Shown piece after piece: positions 7,267-16,049 of a DNA stretch of 64,000 bases. The stretch comes from Bacillus sp. FJAT-14578 (GTDB lineage: Bacteria; Bacillota; Bacilli; Bacillales; Bacillaceae_H): assembly GCF_000504165.1 (NCBI RefSeq), contig NZ_AYSE01000004.1, forward strand, positions 558,001-622,000, read 5' to 3'. The translations under genes and the position numbers were made by a program. The notes below the pieces were generated by a model. That model saw only the letters and a program-made list of their open reading frames with translations. It searched no databases and was not told where the DNA came from. Within the stretch, counting starts at the first letter, position 1, and each line of letters starts with the position of its first letter.

Positions 7267-7295
7267 ATCATACCATACTCCACTGTATTTGATAA
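7267..7295 (-). promoter_or_regulatory. Promoter of the predicted antisense RNA
   Basis: On the minus strand TTATCA (complement 7290-7295), a 17-base spacer and TATGAT (complement 7267-7272): a reasonable sigma-A promoter pointing back at the toxin. Confidence 0.6.
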
Positions 7296-7416
7296 GTATT
7301 TTGACGGTTCCTTTCATCAAATTTTTCGCAGCTGTCGCTTTAATAATCGAACTTGGCCATGGTATACATAAAAGGCTGTGTTATAATGAGTGCAAATGCC
7401 AAAAAGGGTGAACAAG

Positions 7417-8277
7417 ATGTGGAGAACGACAGTTGAACTGCATAATCCGTATAACTTCGACCAAGTATTACAGCGCTTGGCACTGGACCCGCTGCACGCA
7501 GTAGACATGGACGAAAAAGAAATCAAAATACCACTTACCATGTACGGAAGAGAAACAGTCGTTTCCGTAAAAGGAACCGGCAGCTTTGAAGCACCGGTGT
7601 TTTTATTGTCGGGCGATGGCCCTGAAGAAGAAACAGTGGAACGTATCGGTGAAATTTTTGGATGGAACACAGATATCCATAACATCTATACCCATTTTCT
7701 TACGACAAATTTGAGGCCTTTGTTTGAAACATTCGCTTACACGCCGCTCGTGCTGGAATTTAACTACTTTGATTGTCTTATTCGGTGCATCGTGCACCAG
7801 CAGTTAAACTTAAAATTCGCTTTCACACTGACAGAACGCTTCGTACATACATACGGCAAGCAAATCGATGGTGTCTGGTTTTATCCATCCCCGGAAGTTG
7901 TCGCAGCCATTAACATAGAAGAACTGCGCGCACTGCAGTTTAGCCAAAGAAAAGCCGAATACTTAGTTGGCCTCGCGCAGCACATTATCAGCGGCAAGCT
8001 GGACCTTGACGGGCTCAAGACCTTGACGGATGAAGAAGTAGAAAAGGAACTGCTGCCCATTCGCGGAATCGGGCCATGGACAGTCCAAAACTTTTTGATG
8101 TTCGCGCTCGGAAGACCGAACATGTTTCCGAAAGCAGATATCGGCCTCCAGCGCGCGGTGCAAAATCTGTTTGGACTCAAGCAAAAGCCCGATCATCTCA
8201 TGCTGGAAGAACTGAAACAACAATGGGAACCATACGGCAGCTACGCGTCCTTGTATCTATGGCGCAGTATTGAGTAG
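7417..8277 (+). CDS. alkA: DNA-3-methyladenine glycosylase II (AlkA-type)
   Basis: Removes alkylated bases in base-excision repair. The C-terminal half carries the helix-hairpin-helix/GPD motif: LLPIRGIGPWTVQNFLMFALG, then PKADIGLQRAV with the catalytic Asp. The upstream DCLIRCIVHQQLNLKFAFTLTERF is the usual HhH-domain entry. I chose ATG 7417 (286 aa, starting MWRTTVELHNPY) because AAAAAGGGTG at 7401-7410 is well spaced for it; an in-frame GTG at 7390 would add nine residues without a ribosome binding site. It stands alone between the toxin locus and a strong hairpin. Confidence 0.92.
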   Translation: MWRTTVELHNPYNFDQVLQRLALDPLHAVDMDEKEIKIPLTMYGRETVVSVKGTGSFEAPVFLLSGDGPEEETVERIGEIFGWNTDIHNIYTHFLTTNLRPLFETFAYTPLVLEFNYFDCLIRCIVHQQLNLKFAFTLTERFVHTYGKQIDGVWFYPSPEVVAAINIEELRALQFSQRKAEYLVGLAQHIISGKLDLDGLKTLTDEEVEKELLPIRGIGPWTVQNFLMFALGRPNMFPKADIGLQRAVQNLFGLKQKPDHLMLEELKQQWEPYGSYASLYLWRSIE

Positions 8278-8285
8278 GAAACTAA

Positions 8286-8333
8286 GATGCCAGTCCCCCT
8301 ATGTGCAAAACACTAGGGGGACTGGCATCCTTT
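8286..8333 (+). terminator. Terminator hairpin after alkA
   Basis: GATGCCAGTCCCCCTA (8286-8301) pairs perfectly with TAGGGGGACTGGCATC (8314-8329); the T-tail CTTT is short. Confidence 0.75.
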
Positions 8334-8412
8334 ATGGAAAGCAAGAATTGGCTATAGATTTTAAAAAAATATTATTTGTCATTTTAAATTTTAGAAAATT
8401 TAAAATTATTTA

Positions 8413-8441
8413 TTGACGATGATGGAAGGTGTTACTATAAT
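8413..8441 (+). promoter_or_regulatory. Strong sigma-A promoter without an obvious gene
   Basis: TTGACG (8413-8418), 17-base spacer, TATAAT (8436-8441), in an AT-rich setting. No ORF with a ribosome binding site follows. Confidence 0.75.
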
Positions 8442-8447
8442 AAAATA

Positions 8448-8610
8448 TGAAAGCGTTATCAATGAATTGGGTAATTAAAAGATTTCAAGAAACACTCGAA
8501 TCAAAATGTTCGGCTGAAATGAAGTGAAAAGACGGCCTCTTTTCATGGTCACATTATAGCCGGGTAAACACAAGCACGTATTAAGAATGACTTTATCCTC
8601 ATTCTTTTTT
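8448..8610 (+). ncRNA. Candidate small RNA transcription unit
   Basis: From the promoter at 8413-8441, transcription would start near 8448 and meet AAGAATGA (8583-8590) / TCATTCTT (8599-8606) with a T-run ending at 8610, giving an RNA of about 160 nt. The only frame inside (26 codons from ATG 8447) would be leaderless. I recognise no known RNA family. The region 8611-8726 beyond holds no gene I can see. Confidence 0.45.
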
Positions 8611-8726
8611 CGCGATGCCTGTTTTGCTCGGCTTTTTTCTGCTACGACGGTTTAAGAGACAGCAGGCGGCAGTGAGACAAGGTCCAGTCTGATTTTAACC
8701 CCATTGTAAAGATGGTGATAATGAAA

Positions 8727-8766
8727 AAAAACAGACTGTCTCGGGTTCCTGACAGTCTGTTTTTTG
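8727..8766. terminator. Terminator of ndk
   Basis: AAAAACAGACTGTC (8727-8740), loop of ten, GACAGTCTGTTTTT (8751-8764). A- and T-runs flank both sides, so it works for leftward ndk and rightward read-through alike. Confidence 0.85.
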
Positions 8767-8776
8767 GTCAGATTCT

Positions 8777-9238
8777 TTAAACGCTTCTGCGCTCTTCATA
8801 AGGATAATCATCGTCCGCTAAACGTTTTTTCAGCGGTTCAAAGAAATTCTCGATTTCGCGCTCAGCGCTTAAAAGAGAATCGGAACCATGAATGACATTT
8901 TCGGCTTTGGAGCAGGCGAAATCACCGCGAATGGTACCGGGAATCGCTTCCGTCGGGCTTGTTTTTCCGATCATGAGACGGGAAACTTCAATAATATTTT
9001 CTCCTTCCCATACCATGGCGAAAACGGGACCGGACGTAATGAAGTCCACTAATTCTCCGAAAAACGGTTTATCTTGGTGTTCCATGTAGTGAAACTCTGC
9101 TTTTGCCCGATCAACCGTCATAAGCTCCGCATTCAACATGCTGAACCCTTTTTGTTCAAAGCGTCTGACGATTTCCCCGATCAATCCTCGCTTCACGCCA
9201 TCAGGCTTTACCATTATAAATGTACGCTGCATTGGCAT
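8777..9238 (-). CDS. ndk: Nucleoside diphosphate kinase
   Basis: Transfers the terminal phosphate among NTPs/NDPs to balance nucleotide pools. The sequence follows the family throughout: [19 protein letters not shown] at the N-terminus, the [16 protein letters not shown] segment, and NVIHGSDSL with the catalytic His near residue 117. At 153 residues it is slightly longer than the common 148, through a charged C-terminal tail ([11 protein letters not shown]). The ATG is preceded by GAGGTGAT. The usual Bacillus neighbours (menaquinone/heptaprenyl synthesis genes, aroB) are absent, so ndk has been relocated relative to B. subtilis. Confidence 0.95.
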   Translation of the reverse strand: MPMQRTFIMVKPDGVKRGLIGEIVRRFEQKGFSMLNAELMTVDRAKAEFHYMEHQDKPFFGELVDFITSGPVFAMVWEGENIIEVSRLMIGKTSPTEAIPGTIRGDFACSKAENVIHGSDSLLSAEREIENFFEPLKKRLADDDYPYEERRSV

Positions 9239-9483
9239 ACGATCACCTCTTCATAAAATCATCAATTCTTATTTTTCAAACACAGCCGTTTGCATTTCGT
9301 TCAAATATCATTCACTCGTCATGAAATGAAACGCCTTTGCAGTATCCATTATGGCAAAATTATTCTATTTTATAACATTTTTAAGGGAATTGATGAAAAA
9401 AAGGCATTTTTACCATAGATCAGTACAATACACATGACGAGCTTGAGGCTCATATGTTTAAATGGAGAAAGGAGCGTGAAAAA

Positions 9484-9981
9484 ATGTATGGTTCTTCGTG
9501 CGGGATATGGTATAGAGCTTTTCTACAATATCAGCCCATCCCATATCTCCGGTGTTGCTTCCCGCATTATCATGATCAAAAAATCATGCCCGTTATCTAT
9601 CAGCAGGAACCTTTTCAAGACGGGTTTCCTTCTATCAACAGGGCTTCTGACAAGGAAACAGATCCAACTGAATGGGTCTATAACATCAGTTACGAAGAAA
9701 TATTGGCCTCTTATCTCGATATGTATGGCAGAAGAAGGCATCGCATTTCGCTGCTTGTCCTGTATCCGAACACGATGGAAAAAGAGTGGAAACCGCTGCT
9801 GAAAGCTTGTGCCATTAAAGCATCACAGGCGGCCAACCTTGTCATTGAACCATCGATGTGGCAAGACCCTCTGCTTGTCCTGGCAGTCTGTAAGCCTGTT
9901 GCGATTGAAGCTTTTTTGCAATGTTTGCCTCCGGAGCTTCAAACTCAACTGACGGTGGAAGTTATTTATCGCAGACGATGA
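9484..9981 (+). CDS. Hypothetical protein, 165 aa
   Basis: I placed the start at ATG 9484 (MYGSSCGIWYRAF), served by GGAGAAAGGAG just upstream; an in-frame ATG at 9454 lies before that site. The protein is soluble and rich in Tyr, Pro and Cys (LRCCFPHYHD), with an acidic middle and a C-terminal half of alternating hydrophobic segments (RISLLVLYPNT, DPLLVLAVCKPVAIEAFL). A second long frame from 9434 overlaps it and is taken as a shadow. I do not recognise the family. A terminator follows. Confidence 0.6.
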   Translation: MYGSSCGIWYRAFLQYQPIPYLRCCFPHYHDQKIMPVIYQQEPFQDGFPSINRASDKETDPTEWVYNISYEEILASYLDMYGRRRHRISLLVLYPNTMEKEWKPLLKACAIKASQAANLVIEPSMWQDPLLVLAVCKPVAIEAFLQCLPPELQTQLTVEVIYRRR

Positions 9982-10007
9982 AAACAAAACAGCGGAAAAC
10001 AAACAAA

Positions 10008-10038
10008 AACATTTTCCTGTCTGGGAGGATGTTTTTTT
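10008..10038 (+). terminator. Terminator after the 165-aa gene
   Basis: AACATTTTCC (10008-10017) pairs through two G-U pairs with GGAGGATGTT (10024-10033), ending in a run of seven T from 10032. Confidence 0.65.
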
Positions 10039-10091
10039 ATTTGGGTAAACATAAAAACAGATAGATTGATTTAGTAAAAAGGAGATTTCTC

Positions 10092-12698
10092 ATGACTGAA
10101 TGGATGGAACTTTATCCTCATGCTGTGGAACATACCAAAACGAAACTGGTGGAAGACCTGGACCGGTATTTGGAAGAGAAAGAAAAGATACCCTCATTTG
10201 AACAGTTTCTGGCCAATCGGAAACATTATATTGAACAAATTTGGATCAATGTATGGTTAAATACCGTCACAAACGATGTATCAAAAGCCGGGAAAAAGGT
10301 GTATTTAAAGGAAGTTGGCTATGAGGTGGAAGGTGTTGACCGCAAACTGATCAATCAGCTGTTTCGAAATGAAATGAGAGCATACCGTCCTTTTGATGCC
10401 ATACAGTGGCTAAATGATACATTCAGCGGCCGCCAAAGCGAATGGCAGGAACGATATGAAAAGCGGAGAGCGTCTTTTCTGAAACAGGAAAAAGAAAGAA
10501 AGGTTTTCGAAAAAAGGGCAGATGTGAAGAAAAGACTGATCAAAGCCGCTTTGAAGTCGATCAAGCGGCACCATCTTACGTTGTATCTTTATGTCAGATA
10601 TTATATCGCCTGCCAATTAGCAAGTGACGTCAAGAAAAAATTAAACGACCCGATCATCGATATACATAAGCTGGAGGAAACATTAAGGGGAGAAGAAGAT
10701 TTCGATTTATCTCCCTACCTTTATCCGACCGTCGCTGCTTTTCTTCAGGAATTGCCTGGAACTTCCGATAAAGCCTCTCTTCAATGGGACCGAAGACACT
10801 ATGAATATGAAACGTATTATTACGAGTATGAACGGCTCATTACCTATTATTTATGTGAATTTGTGCCGAAATGGGCCATTCATCAATTGTCGCAGCCTTT
10901 GTTGAGTGATTTTCATCAAACATACGGGGAGCCTTTAACGGAAGAAAAGCTAACGGACATCATGATTGAACCGCTGTTCGAAATTGTGAACGATTATTTC
11001 TTGCGCATCCAATCAGAATATGTTCGGGATCTTATCCAGCTTGCGGACATTCCGTTTGACTTGACGGTGCATCAAGAGATTTACGAGCGTCAGCTTGCCG
11101 AGCAGGAACGAAAAAAAGCAGAAATGTCGGCTGAAATCGAACGAAAAAAAGCCGAGGAAGCCCGCATGATGGAAGAACTATTCGGACGCGAATACAGTCC
11201 TCCCGCAGGCCGGAATATCCAGTATGTGCTTCATATCGGCGAAACGAATACCGGAAAAACATATGAGGCGCTCAAGAGCATGAGAGCGGCAAAGAGTGGT
11301 TTGTATTTAGCCCCGCTTCGACTGTTGGCACTTGAAGTATATGAAAAAATGAATATGGAAGGCATTCCCTGTTCGTTAAAAACGGGGGAAGAAGAAAAAA
11401 TGGTCGAAGGAGCGGCACATATCTCCTGCACTGTTGAAATGTTTCATGAAAAGGACTTTTATGAAGTTGTGGTCATTGATGAATCTCAAATGATCGCGGA
11501 TAAAGACCGAGGTTTTTCGTGGTATCGAGCGATGACAAAGGCAAATGCACGGGAAGTTCATATCATTGGGAGCCGAAATTCGAAAAACATGATTACGCAG
11601 CTGCTCGGTCATTCTCGCGTCGACATCCGTGAGTATCGCCGTGATATTCCCCTTGAAGTAGAGACGAAAGCGTTCGAGATGAGCGAAACGACACAAGGTG
11701 ATGCGCTCGTATGCTTTTCACGAAGACGTGTATTGGAGGTCGCGTCAGGACTGCAAAGCGGCGGCCAATCCGTCAGCATGATTTACGGCAGTATGCCGCC
11801 GGAAACGAGAAAAAAGCAAATCCAACGGTTCATCAATGGAGAAACAACGGTCATCGTTTCAACCGATGCGATAGGCATGGGGCTGAACTTGCCAATTCGC
11901 CGCATCGTATTCCTCGAAAATGAGAAGTTTGACGGGATGACAAGACGGCGGTTAACGTCACAGGAAGTGAAGCAAATCGCGGGACGTGCCGGCCGAAAAG
12001 GACTGTACAATGTAGGGAAAGTCGCTTTTTCAAGAGATATCGCCCTCATGACGCGGCTGCTTCAGCAGGAAGACGAGCCCATTTCGACGTTTACGATTGC
12101 ACCGACAAACGCCGTCCTTCAACGTTTTCAAAAATATGCCCGTACGCTTGATACGTTTTTTGCACTTTGGGAGAAATTCGAAAGCCCGACCGGAACGAAA
12201 AAAGCGGCCCTGTCAGAGGAACAGGAGCTTTATCACCTTATTCGCGGCACCGAAATGGAAGCGCGCCTTTCCGTGATCGATCTTTACGGATTTTTGCATC
12301 TTCCGTTTTCGGCCAATGAGCCAAGGCTTGTGGAGCAATGGCAGGATACGATGATGGCGATTGTCCATAAACAAGAATTGCCGGAACCGCTCATCAAAAA
12401 AGACAGTCTTGAGGAGCTTGAACTTTCCTATAAAGCAGCTGGTCTTCATCTTTTGTTTTTATACCGGTTAGATAGACGCACCGAAGCGCTTTACTGGGAG
12501 CGGATACGAGAAGAAATCAGCGATGACATTCATGAAATCTTAAAGACTGGCGTTAAACCGGCGCAGAGAACTTGCAGAAAATGTGGAGAAAGCTTGCCGT
12601 GGGATTTTCCGTTTCAACTATGCCATGATTGTCACACCTCGCGTTATGGAAGAAAACATGTAGATGGCGGCGGTGACGATATGGTTGAAAAGGAGTAA
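10092..12698 (+). CDS. SUV3-like superfamily 2 helicase with C-terminal zinc ribbon
   Basis: An 868-residue protein. The first ~340 residues are helical and charged, with a coiled coil (AEQERKKAEMSAEIERKKAE) leading into the helicase core. Walker A is GETNTGKT (383-390), motif II is DESQ (463-466) rather than DEAD, and motif VI is QIAGRAGRKG (about 625-634), preceded by STDAIGMGLNLP. This motif combination is that of the SUV3 mitochondrial RNA helicase branch. Near residues 832-856 two Cys-x2-Cys pairs (CRKCGES, CHDCHTS) form a likely zinc ribbon. Start ATG 10092 with AAAAGGAGA. Probably an RNA helicase; bacterial relatives are little studied. Confidence 0.88.
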   Translation: MTEWMELYPHAVEHTKTKLVEDLDRYLEEKEKIPSFEQFLANRKHYIEQIWINVWLNTVTNDVSKAGKKVYLKEVGYEVEGVDRKLINQLFRNEMRAYRPFDAIQWLNDTFSGRQSEWQERYEKRRASFLKQEKERKVFEKRADVKKRLIKAALKSIKRHHLTLYLYVRYYIACQLASDVKKKLNDPIIDIHKLEETLRGEEDFDLSPYLYPTVAAFLQELPGTSDKASLQWDRRHYEYETYYYEYERLITYYLCEFVPKWAIHQLSQPLLSDFHQTYGEPLTEEKLTDIMIEPLFEIVNDYFLRIQSEYVRDLIQLADIPFDLTVHQEIYERQLAEQERKKAEMSAEIERKKAEEARMMEELFGREYSPPAGRNIQYVLHIGETNTGKTYEALKSMRAAKSGLYLAPLRLLALEVYEKMNMEGIPCSLKTGEEEKMVEGAAHISCTVEMFHEKDFYEVVVIDESQMIADKDRGFSWYRAMTKANAREVHIIGSRNSKNMITQLLGHSRVDIREYRRDIPLEVETKAFEMSETTQGDALVCFSRRRVLEVASGLQSGGQSVSMIYGSMPPETRKKQIQRFINGETTVIVSTDAIGMGLNLPIRRIVFLENEKFDGMTRRRLTSQEVKQIAGRAGRKGLYNVGKVAFSRDIALMTRLLQQEDEPISTFTIAPTNAVLQRFQKYARTLDTFFALWEKFESPTGTKKAALSEEQELYHLIRGTEMEARLSVIDLYGFLHLPFSANEPRLVEQWQDTMMAIVHKQELPEPLIKKDSLEELELSYKAAGLHLLFLYRLDRRTEALYWERIREEISDDIHEILKTGVKPAQRTCRKCGESLPWDFPFQLCHDCHTSRYGRKHVDGGGDDMVEKE

Positions 12699-12803
12699 TT
12701 AGGGATGCTTGCTTGTCGTGAAGGTATAAGCAGATAAAGAGGATTATTTGTGAACATGTGGTATGATATTTTTCATATTACGAATGAAAAATGAGGTGTA
12801 ACG

Positions 12804-13535
12804 ATGAAAATTGAAGTATGGTCGGATTTTGCCTGCCCATTTTGCTATATTGGAAAACGTCGTTTGGAGGAAGCGCTGGAGAAATTCCCGCATCAAGATC
12901 AAGTAGAAGTCGTGTTCAAAAGCTTTGAATTGGATCCTCATGCAAGCCGTGATACGGATCTCTCCATTCATGAGATCATCGCCAAAAAATACGGAGTATC
13001 TGTAGAACAAGCGAAAAATATGAATAAAGGAATCGCCGAGCAAGCGGCAGCCGTCGGGTTGGATTTCCAATTTGAGACGCTGATCCGCACAAATACATTC
13101 GATGCACATCGTTTGGCTAAGTTTGCAGAAGCAAAAGGAAAAGACGCCGAGGTGACAGAGCGTTTGCTGAAAGCTTATTTCACGGATTCGAAACATCTTG
13201 GTGACCACGATACATTAACAGAGCTTGCTGTAGAAGCGGGATTGGACCGAAATGAAGTGGAAGCAGTCTTAAAAGGAAATGATTACGAGGCAGCCGTTCG
13301 AGGTGAAGAGGCCCAAGCTCAACAAATCGGTGTTCAAGGTGTACCGTTCTTCGTCTTAAACAACAAATATGCGGTATCCGGCGCGCAGCCGGCTGAAGTA
13401 TTCGCGGGCGCATTACAAAAAGTATGGGAAGAAGAAAACGAGAAACCTGCATTACAATCCCTATCACCGACAAGCGATCAAGGTGCCGTTTGTACAGAAG
13501 ACGGATGCGAGGTTCCGGATTTCAACAAACAATAA
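12804..13535 (+). CDS. FrnE-type DsbA-family oxidoreductase
   Basis: A 243-residue cytosolic protein of the thioredoxin-fold DsbA/FrnE family. The active site CPFC lies in WSDFACPFCYIGKRRLEEAL at residues 7-26. The helical insertion and the cis-Pro loop GVQGVPFFVLNNKYAVSGAQ near residues 176-195 are the usual FrnE features. No signal peptide, so it acts in the cytoplasm, probably as a thiol oxidoreductase or isomerase under oxidative stress. The C-terminal extension has another Cys pair (VCTEDGCEV). Start ATG with GAGGTG a few bases upstream. Confidence 0.9.
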   Translation: MKIEVWSDFACPFCYIGKRRLEEALEKFPHQDQVEVVFKSFELDPHASRDTDLSIHEIIAKKYGVSVEQAKNMNKGIAEQAAAVGLDFQFETLIRTNTFDAHRLAKFAEAKGKDAEVTERLLKAYFTDSKHLGDHDTLTELAVEAGLDRNEVEAVLKGNDYEAAVRGEEAQAQQIGVQGVPFFVLNNKYAVSGAQPAEVFAGALQKVWEEENEKPALQSLSPTSDQGAVCTEDGCEVPDFNKQ

Positions 13536-13596
13536 TAGTGACAGGAAAAAAGACACTTGAAGCAACATATCGGCTTTTTTACTTATCTAATTAATA

Positions 13597-13628
13597 AAAA
13601 AACTCCAGTACTCGTACTGGAGTTTTTT
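13597..13628. terminator. Terminator between frnE and the YjcZ-type gene
   Basis: AAAAAACTCCAGTA (13597-13610), loop CTCG, TACTGGAGTTTTTT (13615-13628); bidirectional for the convergent genes. Confidence 0.9.
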
Positions 13629-13650
13629 AAGACGGATGCCTGTGATTAGG

Positions 13651-13869
13651 TCATCCCGTATAACCGCAGAAAGTACATGCACCAATAATGATTAATAAAA
13701 TAAACAACACGACGATGATCGCGAAATTATGACATCCATGATGGTGACCGCCATAGCCATAAACAGGAACTGTACATCCATAAACAGGAGCCGTATATCC
13801 GTGAGATATGGTAGGTGAGAAAGGAACATTCTCTCCAGAAGGAAATGGTGCATTTACGTTATTATTCAT
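13651..13869 (-). CDS. YjcZ-family tiny membrane protein
   Basis: A 72-residue protein starting MNNNVNAPFPSGENV, with a Gly/Tyr/His-rich middle (PVYGYGGHHHGCHN) and a C-terminal single membrane helix NFAIIVVLFILLIIIGACTF. That helix is the signature of the Bacillus tiny-TM/YjcZ family, several members of which are made during sporulation. I chose ATG 13869 because GGGAGGATG lies just upstream; the longer frame to 13917 begins before this site. No operon partner. Role unknown; the His-rich segment could bind metal. Confidence 0.8.
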   Translation of the reverse strand: MNNNVNAPFPSGENVPFSPTISHGYTAPVYGCTVPVYGYGGHHHGCHNFAIIVVLFILLIIIGACTFCGYTG

Positions 13870-14035
13870 TTTCACATCCTCCCTTCGTTTGTAAAGCCCT
13901 GTGATTATCCATTTCACAAAGCGTTATAGAGTATTAATATGTTGTAATTTCCTTATGTGAAGCTTATTCGCTGTTTAAGTTTCTTGTTTTTAGAGAACAT
14001 ATCATTTGTAAAAGATCTTTTCTCTCTCATATGAA

Positions 14036-14584
14036 CTAAAAAGCGGGCGGAGTCACAGCAAATAACACGACGGCTTGCTGATCGAATTCATTTTCCCATT
14101 TGTGTTTCATATAGGCTGGTATTTTCACGCTGTCTCCAGCTTCTAATATAAATTCCTCTTCATTTAGATGGATTTTGATTTTCCCCTCTAAAATAAACGC
14201 TACTTCTTCTCCTTTATGCTCCAAAAGTTTCTCGGATGAATGGGTATTGGGCGGAACGTTCATGATTGCCGCAGCGAGATTCCCGGTAAAATCAGGCGAT
14301 AATAACTCATAAGACAAATGGTCAATGCTCATTCTTTTACGTCCGCTCGACCTGACCACTAAATCAGCCGTATTCGTTTCTTCAAGCAAAAAGCTGAAGG
14401 TAGGAACATCAAGGGCTTTAGCCAGCAGCTTCAGCGTTTGAATGGAGGGGTTGGCTAATCCCCGTTCAATTTGACTTAACATCGAAGGTGTAATCTCCAC
14501 TAATGCCGAGAGTTCCCTCAAGCTCAATCCTTTTGTTTTTCGATGCTTTTCCACCTTTTTGCCGATATCGATATTTTCCATCAC
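14036..14584 (-). CDS. XRE-family regulator with C-terminal cupin
   Basis: 182 residues: an N-terminal helix-turn-helix (residues 8-62; LSLRELSALVEITPSMLSQI) followed by a linker and a cupin sensor domain (about 105-178; HKGEEVAFILEGKIKIHLNE with AGDSVKIPAYMKHKWENE). This architecture typically senses a small molecule, often an amino acid or amine, and represses a transporter or catabolic gene. It is divergent from the LysE-type exporter at 14730, the likely target. The AT-rich gap contains TAAATTAAATTTA (14626-14638), a perfect short palindrome that could be the operator. Confidence 0.9.
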   Translation of the reverse strand: MMENIDIGKKVEKHRKTKGLSLRELSALVEITPSMLSQIERGLANPSIQTLKLLAKALDVPTFSFLLEETNTADLVVRSSGRKRMSIDHLSYELLSPDFTGNLAAAIMNVPPNTHSSEKLLEHKGEEVAFILEGKIKIHLNEEEFILEAGDSVKIPAYMKHKWENEFDQQAVVLFAVTPPAF

Positions 14585-14625
14585 TTATACTCCTCTACGG
14601 GTTTTTAAATATAAATTAAAAAAGT

Positions 14626-14638
14626 TAAATTAAATTTA
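14626..14638. promoter_or_regulatory. Palindrome in the regulator/LysE divergent gap
   Basis: TAAATTAAATTTA is a perfect palindrome around its central A, in the 145-bp gap between the XRE-cupin gene and the exporter. A candidate operator, though the AT-rich background makes chance palindromes likely. Confidence 0.3.
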
Positions 14639-14729
14639 GTAAACAAAGAAAATGTGTTAAACTACAATTACATTTATTAAATTATATTTTATCTCATCGG
14701 TTGTTACAAGAACACGGGAGGGGAAGGAA

Positions 14730-15353
14730 ATGAATGAATTTCTTACGTTTTTCGTGCTTTCACTTTTTGTGGTGATGAGTCCAGGCATTGATACGGCTTT
14801 GATCACGAAAACGACGATTGCAACGGGGAGAAAAACGGGTTTTCAAATGGCATTAGGAATTTCAACCGGTTCTTTGGTTCATACGTTTGCTGCTGCATTC
14901 GGACTTTCAGCCATTTTGATGCAATCGGCTGTAGCATTTGAAATCGTCAAGTATGTTGGTGCCGTGTATTTGGTATACTTGGGCGTCTCTTCATTTTGGG
15001 CAAGCAACAAAAAGCAAGCGATTGAGGGAGAACATCTTCACCAGTCAAGTGAAAAAGGATCCTCTTTTCGACAAGGACTTTTATCAAATATACTGAATCC
15101 GAAGGTCGCGATGTTTTTCCTAACCTTCTTGCCGCAATTCGTAACCTCGGGTGAAAACACCACCCAGCAATTGATCATGATGGGAGTGGTTTATACCGTT
15201 CTCTCCATCACCTGGTTTTTTATTTATGTATATTTCATTAACCATATGCGCGAATGGCTGTTATCACCAAAGGTACAAAAATGGATGGATAAGGCGACAG
15301 GCCTTGTGCTCATAGGATTTGGCCTGAAGTTAGCATTAGAAAAACATCGTTAA
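14730..15353 (+). CDS. LysE-family amino acid exporter
   Basis: A 207-residue six-helix transporter of the LysE/RhtB family. It shows the conserved N-terminal block (LFVVMSPGIDTALITKTTIA then TGRKTGFQMALGISTGSLVH) and the SNILNPKVAMFFLTFLPQFV segment with the family NPK motif. Start ATG 14730 behind GGGAGGGGAAGG. It exports amino acids or analogues; the substrate cannot be told. The divergent XRE-cupin regulator probably controls it, and a clear terminator follows. Confidence 0.9.
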   Translation: MNEFLTFFVLSLFVVMSPGIDTALITKTTIATGRKTGFQMALGISTGSLVHTFAAAFGLSAILMQSAVAFEIVKYVGAVYLVYLGVSSFWASNKKQAIEGEHLHQSSEKGSSFRQGLLSNILNPKVAMFFLTFLPQFVTSGENTTQQLIMMGVVYTVLSITWFFIYVYFINHMREWLLSPKVQKWMDKATGLVLIGFGLKLALEKHR

Positions 15354-15354
15354 C

Positions 15355-15392
15355 AAAAAAGATGGAGCGGGTGAAGCGACTCCATCTTTTTT
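15355..15392 (+). terminator. Terminator of the LysE-type gene
   Basis: AAAAAAGATGGAG (15355-15367) pairs with CTCCATCTTTTTT (15380-15392). Confidence 0.9.
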
Positions 15393-15486
15393 GTTTATTC
15401 GGGAAACGCGTTTATATGCTTTCATTTGCATTTCTTTTTTTCATCCTTCAGAATAAGGGAAAAGACAGGTAAAGGAGGAAAAATCA

Positions 15487-16011
15487 TTGAAATTGCAAGG
15501 CAAAAAAATTATCCAGCTTGTCAGCGATGAGTTTGAGGATTTAGAGCTTTGGTATCCGGTATTGCGATTAAGAGAAGAAGGAGCCGTTGTGCATATCGCC
15601 GGGGAAAAAGCGGATGAGACATACATAGGGAAATACGGTGTACCCATCACTTCTGATTGCTCTTTTAAAGAAATCGATCCAAATGAGTATGATGCGATTT
15701 TGGTACCGGGTGGATGGTCTCCCGATAAATTAAGACGATACGAAGAAATTTTGACCATGATTCGTACGATGAACGATCAAGAAAAGCCAATCGGCCAAAT
15801 TTGCCATGCCGGCTGGGTGTTGATTTCGGCAAAAATCTTAGAAGGAAAAAAGGTAACAAGTACACCGGGAATTAAAGACGACATGATGAATGCCGGTGCT
15901 GCCTGGCTGGACGAGCCGGTCGTAGTGGACGGTCATCTTGTCTCAAGCCGCCGCCCGCCTGATCTGCCAGATTATATGAGGGAGTTCATTAACGTACTGG
16001 CGGAAAAATAA
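15487..16011 (+). CDS. DJ-1/PfpI-family protein
   Basis: 174 residues of the PfpI/YhbO branch: KKIIQLVSDEFEDLELWYP at the N-terminus with the conserved Glu of the active site, ILVPGGWSPDKLR, and the nucleophile elbow GQICHAGW with Cys near residue 106 followed by His. Relatives were described as intracellular proteases or as deglycases/glyoxalases; both activities are debated, so I keep the call at family level. Start is TTG 15487 with AAAGGAGG about 8 bases upstream. Single gene, followed by its own terminator. Confidence 0.9.
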   Translation: MKLQGKKIIQLVSDEFEDLELWYPVLRLREEGAVVHIAGEKADETYIGKYGVPITSDCSFKEIDPNEYDAILVPGGWSPDKLRRYEEILTMIRTMNDQEKPIGQICHAGWVLISAKILEGKKVTSTPGIKDDMMNAGAAWLDEPVVVDGHLVSSRRPPDLPDYMREFINVLAEK

Positions 16012-16049
16012 AAGATAACGTGAAGTAAGAGTGGAAAACATATTAACCC

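Noticed and set aside
8447-8527. 26-codon ORF right after the orphan promoter
   Set aside because: It would be leaderless, beginning at the expected transcription start, with no homology I recognise.
9434-9802. Long plus-strand frame overlapping the 165-aa gene
   Set aside because: No ribosome binding site; the competing frame from 9484 has one, runs further and has more protein-like composition.
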